Origin: an uncultured Bacteroides sp.
GTDB lineage: Bacteria > Bacteroidota > Bacteroidia > Bacteroidales > Bacteroidaceae
Direction of reading: 5' to 3'
DNA: 17,258 nt
NCBI GenBank assembly: GCA_958477465.1
Contig: CAUEFX010000078.1
Coordinates: forward strand, 1-17,258
Part shown: piece by piece, positions 1-6,868 of the stretch
Numbering within the stretch: the stretch's first letter is position 1
How the letters are laid out: every line of letters starts with the position of its first letter
Translations under genes and position numbers: made by a program
The notes under the pieces: model-generated
The model's database searches: none
Told to the model about the DNA's origin: nothing
Seen by the model: the letters and a program-made list of their open reading frames with translations, nothing else

Positions 1-50
1 GCGACCCTAACCTTGGCAAGGTTATGCTCTACCAACTGAGCTATTTCCGC
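1..50 (-). tRNA. tRNA-Gly (GCC), partial
   Basis: This is the 5' part of a glycine tRNA, cut by the window start. Read on the minus strand it begins GCGGAAATAGCTCAGTTGG at position 50 and includes the anticodon loop TTGCCAA (anticodon GCC). The visible 50 nt are identical to the first 50 nt of the complete tRNA-Gly at 202-274, so the cluster carries at least two copies. The T arm and acceptor 3' strand lie outside the window. Confidence 0.95.
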
Positions 51-90
51 AATTAAAGTCTTTCATCAATTTATCATTTCCAAAAGACTG

Positions 91-172
91 TGCCCAGAAC
101 AGGACTCGAACCTGCATGCCTCTCGACACACGCACCTGAAACGTGCGCGTCTACCAATTCCGCCACCTGGGC
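91..172 (-). tRNA. tRNA-Leu (CAG)
   Basis: The minus strand folds as a class II tRNA. The acceptor stem is GCCCAGG/TCTGGGC with discriminator A, the D arm contains GGCGGAATTGGTAGACGC, and the T arm contains GGTTCGAGTCC. The anticodon stem CACGT/GCGTG encloses the loop TTCAGGT, giving anticodon CAG (leucine). The long variable arm expected of tRNA-Leu is present. The 3' CCA is not encoded. The gene lies between the two tRNA-Gly copies and is probably in the same primary transcript. Confidence 0.96.
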
Positions 173-201
173 AAAGAAAGGATTTCCAATATTTCAAAGA
201 G

Positions 202-274
202 AGCGGAAAACGAGACTCGAACTCGCGACCCTAACCTTGGCAAGGTTATGCTCTACCAACTGAGCTATTTCCGC
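202..274 (-). tRNA. tRNA-Gly (GCC)
   Basis: This is a complete 73-nt tRNA on the minus strand. The acceptor stem is GCGGAAA/TTTCCGC with discriminator U, the D arm is canonical, the anticodon stem TAACC/GGTTA encloses the loop TTGCCAA (anticodon GCC), and the T arm has TTCGAGT. CCA is not encoded. It is the first gene of the cluster; the strong promoter at 293-323 starts transcription a few bases upstream of its 5' end. Confidence 0.97.
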
Positions 275-292
275 ATTTTTCGTTTGCGGTTG

Positions 293-323
293 CAAAGGTA
301 GGGATTTTCTCTAAACGTGCAAA
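293..323 (-). promoter_or_regulatory. Promoter of the tRNA cluster
   Basis: On the minus strand TTTG (323-320) is followed by 19 nt and then TACCTTTG (300-293), a full match to the Bacteroidetes -33/-7 promoter. The predicted start lies about a dozen nt upstream of the tRNA-Gly 5' end at 274. A small inverted repeat GTGCA/TGCAC (317-321 and 329-333) overlaps the -33 box. Confidence 0.8.
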
Positions 324-391
324 CATTCTGCACACTTTTTTCGTAAGAAAACTTATCCTTTGCCCGCTCCGAAAAACAATCTATTTGATTA

Positions 392-1531
392 TCAACTCAT
401 TCTGTCACGGTAATCTTCATAAGAAAATTCTTTGTATATTTCGGCTGTTCCCTCTTTCGTCCACAATGCAATGGCAGGATGATGGATACCGTTAAACATA
501 TTCGTTTTGACCATCGTGTAATGTATCATATCTTCAAATACGATCCGTTCACCGATTTGTAATTCATGATCAAAGCTCCATACCCCCATGTAATCGCCAC
601 TTAAACAGGAATTACCACCGAGACGGTAGACATAAGGACCTTCATTTCCCATTTCCGCTCCGCGCACCACAGGCTGATAAGGCATTTCAAGACAGTCGGG
701 CATGTGACAGGTGAAACTGACGTTCAATATGGCTGTTTTAATGCCGCGACTCTCTACAATGTCCACAACCTCGGAAGCCAGCACCCCCGTTTGCCAAGTA
801 AAGGCCGAACCGGGTTCAAGAATGATGTGCAGATGAGGATAACGGGATTTCAATCCTTGCAGCAGACGGATAAGATGTTCCGTGTCATAATCTTTGCGGG
901 TCATTAGATGTCCTCCACCTAAATTCAGCCACTTTATCTGTGGAAACCAACGGAAAAACTTTGCTTCAAGATGCTGCAAAGTGCGTTCCAGTTCAAAAGA
1001 AGAAGATTCGCAATGACAATGGCAATGAAAACCGTCAATTCCTTCCGGAAGAGTTTCGGGCAGCAAATCGGAAGTAACACCAAAACGGGTACCGGGAGCA
1101 CAAGGGTTATACAGTTCCGTTTCAACCTCAGAATACTCGGGATTAATGCGAATACCGCAAGAGATACTCTTTCCTCCGGCTTCAACCAACAGATAAAAGC
1201 GGCGGAATTGCGTCAAGGAATTGAAGGTAATATGACTGCTGCAACGCATGATTTCCGGAAAATCCGATTCGGTATATGCCGGCGAATAAGTGTGCGCTTT
1301 ACTTCCGAACTCTTCCAAAGCCAGTCGGGCCTCATACACAGAACTCGCCGTAGAATGTGCGATATACTCACGAAATATAGGGAAAGAGCGCCACATGGCA
1401 AAAGATTTGAAAGCAAGGATGATTTCCACTCCCGCCTTATCGGCCACACTCTTTATCAAATTCAGATTCTTTCTCAGCAACTCTTCTTCCATGATGTAAC
1501 AAGGAGAAGGAAATCGGGTAAAGTCTATCAT
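392..1531 (-). CDS. nspC: Carboxynorspermidine/carboxyspermidine decarboxylase
   Basis: This 379-aa PLP-dependent decarboxylase of the alanine racemase-like fold III family removes CO2 from carboxy(nor)spermidine in the last step of the alternative spermidine/norspermidine pathway; it acts in the cytosol. Visible landmarks are the PLP lysine K42 in AFKSF, the glycine-rich phosphate site GGGH (205-208), EPGSAF (239-244), and the conserved active-site cysteine C309 in GGNSCLSGD (305-313). Length is normal for NspC. The carboxyspermidine dehydrogenase that makes its substrate is not in this window. A TACTTTTG -7 box (1574-1581) lies about 45 nt upstream of the start, so the gene probably has its own promoter. 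No clear terminator is seen before the tRNA promoter. In Bacteroides the product is probably spermidine; the exact substrate preference cannot be read from sequence. Confidence 0.93.
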   Translation of the reverse strand: MIDFTRFPSPCYIMEEELLRKNLNLIKSVADKAGVEIILAFKSFAMWRSFPIFREYIAHSTASSVYEARLALEEFGSKAHTYSPAYTESDFPEIMRCSSHITFNSLTQFRRFYLLVEAGGKSISCGIRINPEYSEVETELYNPCAPGTRFGVTSDLLPETLPEGIDGFHCHCHCESSSFELERTLQHLEAKFFRWFPQIKWLNLGGGHLMTRKDYDTEHLIRLLQGLKSRYPHLHIILEPGSAFTWQTGVLASEVVDIVESRGIKTAILNVSFTCHMPDCLEMPYQPVVRGAEMGNEGPYVYRLGGNSCLSGDYMGVWSFDHELQIGERIVFEDMIHYTMVKTNMFNGIHHPAIALWTKEGTAEIYKEFSYEDYRDRMS

Positions 1532-1573
1532 ATCAAGATATAAATTTAGTAGTTAGCAGACAGATTGATGATG

Positions 1574-1581
1574 CAAAAGTA
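1574..1581 (-). promoter_or_regulatory. -7 box upstream of nspC
   Basis: The minus strand reads TACTTTTG, an exact TAnnTTTG match. The implied leader is roughly 35 nt. No TTTG sits at the expected -33 spacing (the nearest candidate, ATTGG, is too close), so only the -7 element supports this call. Confidence 0.5.
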
Positions 1582-1713
1582 CACAATGTCTCCAATATCT
1601 CTTAATATATATAGGGTCCGTCAAAATTCTGTCCGGCATCATTTTAAGAGTTATTTTGAGGATGTTTTTTGCCTTTAAGAGGAGAAACAACCTCTTACCT
1701 TTTTCTTTTCTGA

Positions 1714-2397
1714 TTACCTCTTTCTTTTCTGAGTAGGTAATGAAAACTCCTGCCAGTCGCACTCGGAATAATCTCCGGCAGCGATGGTAGCACGCAATAC
1801 CACCTCGCCACTTTTCAATTTCTCTCCGCCATGTATAGTGGCTGTATAGCGTATCCCCTCACCGGGAGCAATTTTTTCTATCATCACCGATGGAGAGATA
1901 TAGATATTCTTCATTCCGGTCACCTCTTCAAGCGCAGGAACAACATCGTAGACCGGAGTACGTCCTTCATTCACCACTTCAAAAATCACCTTGCTACTTT
2001 CACCGGCATCAATCACATGATTGCGGTTCGTATCGATAAAACGAATATTCCTTATTCTCAAATCCGGCATCTGTGCCGGACGCTGAGGCAGAGGTCTGGA
2101 GTCGTATCTCTTTTCTGTTGTCTCCACATACCCCTCTTCCCGGTCACGCGCTGTTGATACGGCATTTCCAATGGCGGCGCCGGCAATGGTTCCCACAATA
2201 GTACCGATAGCCGAGCCACGGTAGCCGCCTCTCCATCCATGATTATTCTCACCGATAATCCCCCCGATGGCACTACCCACCGAACCTCCGATAGAAGCTC
2301 CCGTCATAACGGCTCCGGGATTTCCGGACATACGTCCACTGACACAACCACCCAATAAAAAAGCCGGTAAAATCATCCAGACAGTCAATTTATTCAT
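1714..2397 (-). CDS. Glycine-zipper lipoprotein
   Basis: This 227-aa protein has a lipoprotein signal peptide with lipobox LGGC (Cys18 would be lipidated). Residues about 27-85 are a glycine-zipper region with many GxxxG-type repeats (for example GGSVGSAIGGIIG and GTIVGTIAGAAIG) that could span or associate with a membrane as two helices, as in SlyB/17-kDa antigen-like proteins. The C-terminal half (about 112-220) looks like a beta-sandwich of the CARDB type: it begins with a DTNRNHVIDAGE calcium-loop-like stretch and continues with alternating strands. It most likely acts at the outer membrane or periplasm in envelope integrity; no specific role can be assigned. It starts 60 nt after the helicase stop on the same strand and has no recognisable promoter in that gap, so cotranscription is possible. 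Confidence 0.82.
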   Translation of the reverse strand: MNKLTVWMILPAFLLGGCVSGRMSGNPGAVMTGASIGGSVGSAIGGIIGENNHGWRGGYRGSAIGTIVGTIAGAAIGNAVSTARDREEGYVETTEKRYDSRPLPQRPAQMPDLRIRNIRFIDTNRNHVIDAGESSKVIFEVVNEGRTPVYDVVPALEEVTGMKNIYISPSVMIEKIAPGEGIRYTATIHGGEKLKSGEVVLRATIAAGDYSECDWQEFSLPTQKRKR

Positions 2398-2417
2398 AGC
2401 TTACTTATTTTGTGCCT

Positions 2418-2437
2418 GCCACGCCCCAAGGCACGGC
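2418..2437 (-). other. Hairpin between helicase and lipoprotein genes
   Basis: Inverted repeat GCCACGCC/GGCACGGC with a CCAA loop. On the minus strand it forms an 8-bp stem with two G-U pairs. No T tract follows, so it is a poor intrinsic terminator. It may be an RNA processing or stability element in the 60-nt gap. Confidence 0.3.
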
Positions 2438-2457
2438 AAGCGGTTATTATATAAATA

Positions 2458-4785
2458 TCAGCCTATCACTTTAAAACGCGCGAAGCGCAATAACAGTTGT
2501 TTCTCGCCTGCATTTTTAAAGCGAATGGTAGCTTTGGCATTATCACCGCTTCCTTCTACTTTCAGCACCTCGCCCAAGCCGAAACGCTCATGTTCGATCT
2601 GCTGTCCCGGCTGCACGGATACAGGCAAAGCCCCACCGGCAGCAGCCGATGCCCCGTCTGAACGGACAGCCGCTCCACTACCGACGGCAGAAGCAACCGT
2701 CGGGCTTATCTTTTTCAAATTACGCGGAGGCAATGTCGGATTAATAAGTTGCACTTTGGGGCGTTCGCGGCGGAAACGTTCGGCGCTTTCGTCTATCCGC
2801 CTCCCCAATCCGGCTTCATGCGGCAATTTCAGAAAACGGATGTCGATATCTCTCAGAAAACGGCTCGGAGTACCGAATTCCATCTTTCCATAGCGGAAAC
2901 GAGTCTTGGCGAACGACAGGAAGCAATGCTCTTCGGCACGGGTAATGGCTACATAAAACAGCCTCCTCTCCTCCTCCAGCGCACGGGGAGAATCTCCTGC
3001 CATTCCGCTTGGGAAAAGATTCTCTTCCATTCCCACCACAAATACATTGGCAAACTCAAGTCCTTTGGCAGAATGAACAGTCATAAGGGTTACCTTCTCA
3101 CCGTCCTCTTCCTTATCGGAATCCTGATCGGTAAGCAAAGAAACTTCCGAAAGGAAATCGGTCAGAGCCACATTGGGATTCCCCTCTTCCTGTCGGACGG
3201 CACAGAAGTCATTGATACCGTTGACCAATTCTTCGATGTTCTCCTTCCTACTTAAATTCTCGGGCAGATTATCCTGACAGACATCATTAAAAATGCCGGA
3301 TTGACGGATGATTTCCGTACCTATCTCATAAGCATTCTTCTCTCCTTGGGTGGAGATGAATGATTCTATCAGTCCGCGAAAATCCTGCAACTTATTGTGT
3401 ATACCTTTATTAATAGTAAGGTTGTAAGTCAGAGGGGCACAGAGAACCGCCCACAAGCTGACATTTTTTTCCGTTGCAGCCGCTATGATTTTTCCTACCG
3501 TAGTATTACCAATACCACGCGCCGGATAGTTGATGACACGCTTGAAAGCCTCCTCGTCATCCGGATTCACCACCAGACGGAAATAGGCAATCACGTCTTT
3601 AATCTCTTTACGCTGATAGAATGAAAGCCCGCCGTAAATTCGATAAGGCATTCCCCGTTTACGCAGCGCCTCTTCAAAGATACGGCTCTGGGCATTTGTA
3701 CGATACAGGATGGCAAAATCCGAATAAGAATAGTCGTGCTCGCGACGCAAAGCCGCTATCTGGTTCACCACAATATCCCCCTCTTCCACATCACTGTAAG
3801 CCTGAAACACCCCAATGGGTTCTCCCTTTTCCTTTTCGGAGAACACCTCCTTGCGTATCTGCCGTTCATTCTTCTCAATCAGACTATTGGCAGCACAGAC
3901 AATGGTCTGAGTGGAACGGTAATTCTGTTCCAGCTTGAACACTTTCGTATTCGGATAAATCTTCGTAAAATACAGGATGTTATCGATGTCCGCCCCCCGG
4001 AAAGAGTAAATGCTCTGGGCGTCGTCGCCTACCACGCATACGCGTTGATTCTCTTTGGTGAGCTGGAGCACGATGCTGTGCTGGGCATAATTCGTGTCCT
4101 GATACTCATCTACCAGCACATAGCGAAATTGCTCGCGGTAGCGTGCCAGCACTTCCGGAAAATCGCGGAATAATATATAGGTATATACAAGCAGATCATC
4201 GAAGTCCATGGCCCCCGCCTGACGGCAACGTTCCCAATAGCGACGATAGATATCGCGAAGTGCCGGAACCTTGGCAGCCTGGTCTTCTGTAAACGCTTCC
4301 TTATTTGCCGCATAACCGGAGGGGGATACCAGATGGTTCTTGGCATTAGAGATGCGTGCCTGCACCATACCGGGCTTGTAGGTCTTTTCGTCCAACTGCA
4401 TCTCTTTGATGATGGAACGCAAAAGGCTCTTGCTGTCTGCCGAATCATAAATGGTAAACTGTGAGGTAAAACCGATATGCTGCGCTTCGGCACGGAGAAT
4501 CCGCGAAAAGACGGAATGAAACGTTCCCATCCAAAGATAACGGGCGCGCTGCCCGCCTACCTGACGGGCGATACGTTCTTTCATTTCCCGTGCGGCTTTA
4601 TTGGTAAAGGTAAGTGCCAGAATATTCCATGGTTCGTACCCATTCTCCAACAAATGGGCTATCTTATAGGTCAGCACACGAGTCTTTCCGGAGCCTGCAC
4701 CTGCTATCACAAGTGACGGCCCGTCATTGTAAAGCACCGCATCACGCTGACTTTCGTTCAGTTCTTCGAGGTATTTTTTTTCCAT
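2458..4785 (-). CDS. UvrD/PcrA-family 3'-5' DNA helicase
   Basis: This 775-aa superfamily 1A helicase unwinds DNA in nucleotide excision and mismatch repair and clears recombinase or stalled RNA polymerase. Walker A is AGAGSGKT (28-35), motif II is DEYQD (226-230), motif III is GDDAQSIYSFRG (253-264), motif IV is EQNYRS (286-291), and motifs V (TVHSAKGLEF) and VI (ERRLFYVAITRAEE) follow. A Gly/Ala/Ser-rich linker leads to a C-terminal Tudor-like module (GQQIEHERFGLGEVLKVEG onward) of the kind PcrA/UvrD uses to bind RNA polymerase. The frame is open for 30 more codons upstream, but that extension is not helicase-like and overlaps the sodB promoter, so the start at 4785 (MEKKYLEEL) is preferred. 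A TAAATTTG box ends 5 nt before this ATG. The symbol could be uvrD or pcrA. Confidence 0.95.
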   Translation of the reverse strand: MEKKYLEELNESQRDAVLYNDGPSLVIAGAGSGKTRVLTYKIAHLLENGYEPWNILALTFTNKAAREMKERIARQVGGQRARYLWMGTFHSVFSRILRAEAQHIGFTSQFTIYDSADSKSLLRSIIKEMQLDEKTYKPGMVQARISNAKNHLVSPSGYAANKEAFTEDQAAKVPALRDIYRRYWERCRQAGAMDFDDLLVYTYILFRDFPEVLARYREQFRYVLVDEYQDTNYAQHSIVLQLTKENQRVCVVGDDAQSIYSFRGADIDNILYFTKIYPNTKVFKLEQNYRSTQTIVCAANSLIEKNERQIRKEVFSEKEKGEPIGVFQAYSDVEEGDIVVNQIAALRREHDYSYSDFAILYRTNAQSRIFEEALRKRGMPYRIYGGLSFYQRKEIKDVIAYFRLVVNPDDEEAFKRVINYPARGIGNTTVGKIIAAATEKNVSLWAVLCAPLTYNLTINKGIHNKLQDFRGLIESFISTQGEKNAYEIGTEIIRQSGIFNDVCQDNLPENLSRKENIEELVNGINDFCAVRQEEGNPNVALTDFLSEVSLLTDQDSDKEEDGEKVTLMTVHSAKGLEFANVFVVGMEENLFPSGMAGDSPRALEEERRLFYVAITRAEEHCFLSFAKTRFRYGKMEFGTPSRFLRDIDIRFLKLPHEAGLGRRIDESAERFRRERPKVQLINPTLPPRNLKKISPTVASAVGSGAAVRSDGASAAAGGALPVSVQPGQQIEHERFGLGEVLKVEGSGDNAKATIRFKNAGEKQLLLRFARFKVIG

Positions 4786-4790
4786 AGCGG

Positions 4791-4798
4791 CAAATTTA
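4791..4798 (-). promoter_or_regulatory. -7-like box 5 nt before the helicase start
   Basis: The minus strand reads TAAATTTG, then CCGCT, then the ATG. This is an exact TAnnTTTG match, and a transcript starting at normal distance would begin at or next to the start codon. No matching -33 TTTG is seen at 19-21 nt, so the call rests on the -7 element and its position. Confidence 0.4.
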
Positions 4799-4807
4799 TA
4801 ACATTCA

Positions 4808-4839
4808 TTTGACAATAGATAGAATTTTACATACTTTTG
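4808..4839 (+). promoter_or_regulatory. sodB promoter
   Basis: TTTG (4808-4811), 20 nt, then TACTTTTG (4832-4839): both elements of the Bacteroidetes housekeeping promoter at ideal spacing. Transcription would start near 4846, giving a leader of about 160 nt before the sodB ATG. The element lies in the divergent gap, about 20 nt from the helicase start. Confidence 0.75.
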
Positions 4840-5005
4840 CGACACCACCCCTCCCAAAGAGCACGAATACGGCAAAGATGAATCAGAACAGTTTCCGATA
4901 TTCAGGCCGGTTCCTAAAACATTTACGGCATTTCATCTGTTAAGGATATATACATAATAGCCGAACATTATGAATATATTATTAATGTCTTTAATATTTA
5001 TGACC

Positions 5006-5593
5006 ATGAATTACGAAATGCCTAAACTTCCATACGCAAACAATGCGCTGGAACCTGTAATCAGTCAGCAAACCATAGATTATCATTATGGCAAGCATCT
5101 GCAAACCTACGTAAACAACCTCAACAACCTGATACCCGGAACGGAATTCGAAGGCAAAACGGTAGAAGAAATCGTAGCCAAAGCACCGGATGGAGCAATT
5201 TTCAATAATGCGGGACAGGTGTTGAACCATACGTTATATTTCCTGCAATTCGCACCGGCCCCTTCAAAGAAAGAGCCGTCGGGCAAGTTGGCGGAAGCGA
5301 TCAAACGCGACTTCGGAAGTTTTGAAAACTTCAAGAAAGAGTTCAACGCCGCCGCAGTTGGCCTATTCGGTTCGGGATGGGCCTGGCTGTCTGTCGACGA
5401 GAACGGCAAGTTGCATATCACCAAAGAAGCCAACGGAAGCAATCCGGTACGTGCAGGCCTGAAGCCGCTATTGGGCTTCGATGTATGGGAGCATGCTTAT
5501 TACCTTGATTTCCAGAACCGCCGTGCAGATCACGTAAACGCTCTATGGGATATCATAGATTGGGAAACCGTCGGCAAGCGGATGAAAGAATGA
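5006..5593 (+). CDS. sodB: Superoxide dismutase, Fe type
   Basis: This 195-aa Fe/Mn-family superoxide dismutase converts superoxide to hydrogen peroxide and oxygen in the cytosol and is a main aerotolerance enzyme of Bacteroides. Metal ligands are H27, H75 (in LNHTLY), D159 and H163 (in GFDVWEHAYY). Gln71 just before VLNH is the position typical of Fe enzymes, although related Bacteroides enzymes are known to accept Mn as well. In-frame ATGs at 4970 and 5000 would add 12 or 2 residues; 5006 is chosen because family members begin at the sequence MxYEMPKLPY. The gene has its own promoter (4808-4839) and a hairpin 10 nt after its stop, so it is probably monocistronic. The leader is long (about 160 nt) and could hold regulation that I do not recognise. 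Confidence 0.95.
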   Translation: MNYEMPKLPYANNALEPVISQQTIDYHYGKHLQTYVNNLNNLIPGTEFEGKTVEEIVAKAPDGAIFNNAGQVLNHTLYFLQFAPAPSKKEPSGKLAEAIKRDFGSFENFKKEFNAAAVGLFGSGWAWLSVDENGKLHITKEANGSNPVRAGLKPLLGFDVWEHAYYLDFQNRRADHVNALWDIIDWETVGKRMKE

Positions 5594-5603
5594 AAAGATA
5601 AGG

Positions 5604-5632
5604 ACAGGCACAACTGCCTGTGATCGTATTTT
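5604..5632 (+). terminator. Possible sodB terminator
   Basis: ACAGGCA (5604-5610), loop CAAC, TGCCTGT (5615-5621): a perfect 7-bp stem. It is followed after a few bases by TATTTT (5627-5632). The T tract is short and offset, so termination here may be partial, with the longer hairpin downstream helping. Confidence 0.4.
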
Positions 5633-5637
5633 GAAAC

Positions 5638-5714
5638 CTGCATATAGAATGTCTGACCTCGTCATGGAATTTGAATTCCGGATAGAGCAGAACTCTATAT
5701 GCAGATTTTTATTG
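5638..5714 (+). other. Long imperfect hairpin with T-rich tail
   Basis: CTGCATATAGA (5638-5648) pairs perfectly with TCTATATGCAG (5694-5704). Inside it are further nested pairs: TCTG/CAGA (5652-5655 with 5688-5691), CTC/GAG (5658-5660 with 5685-5687) and GGAAT/ATTCC (5666-5670 with 5675-5679). The right arm is followed by ATTTTTATTG. It may be a backup terminator for sodB or the remnant of a small repeat element. It is separate from the TPP aptamer downstream. Confidence 0.5.
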
Positions 5715-5812
5715 TTTTCAAATACCTTTCCGGACGATGCAGACCGAAAGAGGAAAATACGGGAATCCCACAAAAAAGTCTTCGTTTTATTTTTTTTCTG
5801 CTTCTTTTTCAT

Positions 5813-5820
5813 TTACTTTG
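5813..5820 (+). promoter_or_regulatory. Candidate -7 box of the thi operon
   Basis: TTACTTTG differs from TAnnTTTG at one position and lies where a transcript start near 5827 would leave the TPP aptamer at the 5' end of the mRNA. No TTTG is seen at -33; that region is a run of T. The call rests mainly on position. Confidence 0.4.
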
Positions 5821-5829
5821 CCACCGTAA

Positions 5830-5907
5830 AGACAAAGGGGTGCCCGGCAAGACGGGCTGAGATCATACCCTGGAACCTGATGCAGTTAGTACTGACGTAG
5901 GGATTGT
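5830..5907 (+). promoter_or_regulatory. TPP riboswitch (THI element)
   Basis: All conserved THI-box blocks are present in order: GGGGTGCCCGG (from 5837), CTGAGA (5857-5862) with ACCC (5867-5870), GAACCTGATG (5873-5882), a CAGT/ACTG stem, and CGTAGGGA (5896-5903). ACAA (5832-5835) and TTGT (5904-5907) can form a closing stem. It precedes thiS by 82 nt, so thiamine pyrophosphate should lower expression of the whole operon. No terminator with a T run is visible between aptamer and start codon, so control may act on translation or in another way. Confidence 0.95.
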
Positions 5908-5976
5908 GTTACTTCATTACCGCTCTCCATATCAATAGCACTCTCTTTGTATTTACTTTCATTATCATCATAAACC

Positions 5977-5984
5977 TAATTTTG
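5977..5984 (+). promoter_or_regulatory. -7-like box 5 nt before thiS
   Basis: TAATTTTG, then TAGCG, then the thiS ATG at 5990. This is an exact TAnnTTTG match with the same 5-nt distance to the start codon as at the helicase gene. A weak TTTA (5952-5955) lies 21 nt upstream. If active it would give riboswitch-independent, nearly leaderless transcripts. Confidence 0.3.
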
Positions 5985-5989
5985 TAGCG

Positions 5990-6190
5990 ATGAAAGTACA
6001 AGTTAACAACAAAGAAGTGGAAACAGCCGATGCTTCTACCATTACGCAGCTTACCGTACAAATGGGACTTCCCGCCCAGGGTGTTGCCATTGCAGTGAAC
6101 AACAAAATGATTCCGCGCACGGAATGGGAAAGTTTTACCCTCCACGAGAATGACAATCTGGTTATAATCAAAGCAGCTTGCGGAGGATAG
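5990..6190 (+). CDS. thiS: Sulfur carrier protein ThiS
   Basis: This 66-aa beta-grasp (ubiquitin-like) protein is adenylated by ThiF at its C-terminal glycine and then carries sulfur as a thiocarboxylate to ThiG for thiazole synthesis. It ends in AACGG, with the required terminal Gly-Gly exposed. Length is usual for ThiS. It is the first gene after the TPP riboswitch and is separated from thiE by only three bases, so the two are tightly coupled. Confidence 0.95.
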   Translation: MKVQVNNKEVETADASTITQLTVQMGLPAQGVAIAVNNKMIPRTEWESFTLHENDNLVIIKAACGG

Positions 6191-6193
6191 AGT

Positions 6194-6814
6194 ATGATCA
6201 GCCTGCAATTCATCACTCACCACACCGAGAAATATTCTTACCTGGATTCTGCCCGCATGGCGCTCGAAGGCGGATGCAAATGGATACAGCTACGCATGAA
6301 AGAAGCACCGTTGGAAGAGGTGGAAGCCGTTGCCTTGCAATTAAAACCGATGTGTAAGGAGCACGAAGCCATTCTGATACTGGACGACCATGTGGAACTG
6401 GCAAAAAAACTGGAAGTAGACGGTGTGCATCTGGGTAAGACGGACATGCCGGTAGCCGAAGCCCGCCAACTGCTGGGCGAAGCGTTCATCATCGGCGGAA
6501 CAGCCAATACTTTTGAGGATGTAGAGATGCACTATCGTGCCGGAGCCGACTATGTAGGCATCGGTCCGTTCCGTTTCACCACCACCAAAAAGAATCTGAG
6601 CCCCGTATTGGGAATAGAAGGATACGCTTCCATCATTTCACGGATGCAACAGGCGGGCATACAGCTTCCGACAGTGGCCATCGGCGGTATCACCTATCAG
6701 GATATTCCGGACATCATGAGAACAGGAGTCAGCGGCATTGCCTTATCCGGTACCATACTGCAGGCCGAAAACCCGGCAGAAGAGACAGCAAGGATATTGT
6801 CAATCTCCCTCTGA
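6194..6814 (+). CDS. thiE: Thiamine phosphate synthase
   Basis: This 206-aa TIM-barrel enzyme joins HMP pyrophosphate and thiazole phosphate to give thiamine phosphate. Motifs in order are the substrate-binding QLRMK (32-36), LDDHVELA with Asp residues at the Mg2+ site (63-70), DGVHLGKTDMP (76-86) containing the second Mg2+ aspartate, GADYVGIGPF (117-126) with the following TTTKK loop, and a phosphate-binding VAIGGI near the C-terminus. These make it the likely catalytic ThiE of the operon, in contrast to the relative at 12419. The serine/histidine usual in the GxSxHT segment is replaced by GGTANT (101-106). The next gene, thiG, follows after 53 nt. Confidence 0.93.
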   Translation: MISLQFITHHTEKYSYLDSARMALEGGCKWIQLRMKEAPLEEVEAVALQLKPMCKEHEAILILDDHVELAKKLEVDGVHLGKTDMPVAEARQLLGEAFIIGGTANTFEDVEMHYRAGADYVGIGPFRFTTTKKNLSPVLGIEGYASIISRMQQAGIQLPTVAIGGITYQDIPDIMRTGVSGIALSGTILQAENPAEETARILSISL

Positions 6815-6833
6815 TCCTCTCTCCCGCCCCATT

Positions 6834-6868
6834 TAAATCATAAATCATAATTCATAAAATATAAATCA
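6834..6868 (+). repeat. Five 7-nt tandem units ending at the thiG start
   Basis: In exact 7-nt register: TAAATCA, TAAATCA, TAATTCA, TAAAATA, TAAATCA. The final A of the last unit (6868) is the A of the thiG ATG. The array fills most of the 53-nt gap, is nearly pure A/T and has no Shine-Dalgarno sequence. An A/T-rich unstructured leader can help initiation in Bacteroidetes. Confidence 0.75.

Noticed and set aside
371..390. Weak hairpin AATC/GATT plus T run after nspC
   Set aside because: The stem has only 4 bp; not convincing as a terminator.
971..1543. 190-aa plus-strand open frame antisense to nspC
   Set aside because: It is the shadow of a well-conserved gene in another frame, has a basic, low-complexity composition with no family resemblance, and has no promoter.
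1676..1710. Hairpin TAAGAGG/CCTCTTA followed by a T-rich run on the plus strand
   Set aside because: It would terminate plus-strand transcription, but no plus-strand gene lies upstream. On the minus strand, where the genes are, no T run follows.
1553..1762. 69-aa minus-strand open frame between nspC and the lipoprotein
   Set aside because: It overlaps the 3' end of the lipoprotein gene in another frame, is Lys-rich without a recognisable domain, and crosses the nspC promoter region.
4786..4875. 30-codon N-terminal extension of the helicase
   Set aside because: The extension does not resemble helicase N-termini and overlaps the sodB promoter; MEKKYLEEL at 4785 fits the family.
4970..5005. 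12-residue hydrophobic extension of SodB (possible export signal)
   Set aside because: Too short for a signal peptide, and related SodB proteins begin at MxYEMPKLPY; the ATG at 5006 is preferred.
5631..5900. 89-aa open frame across the thi leader
   Set aside because: It overlaps the long hairpin and the TPP riboswitch, both better supported, and its composition is not protein-like.
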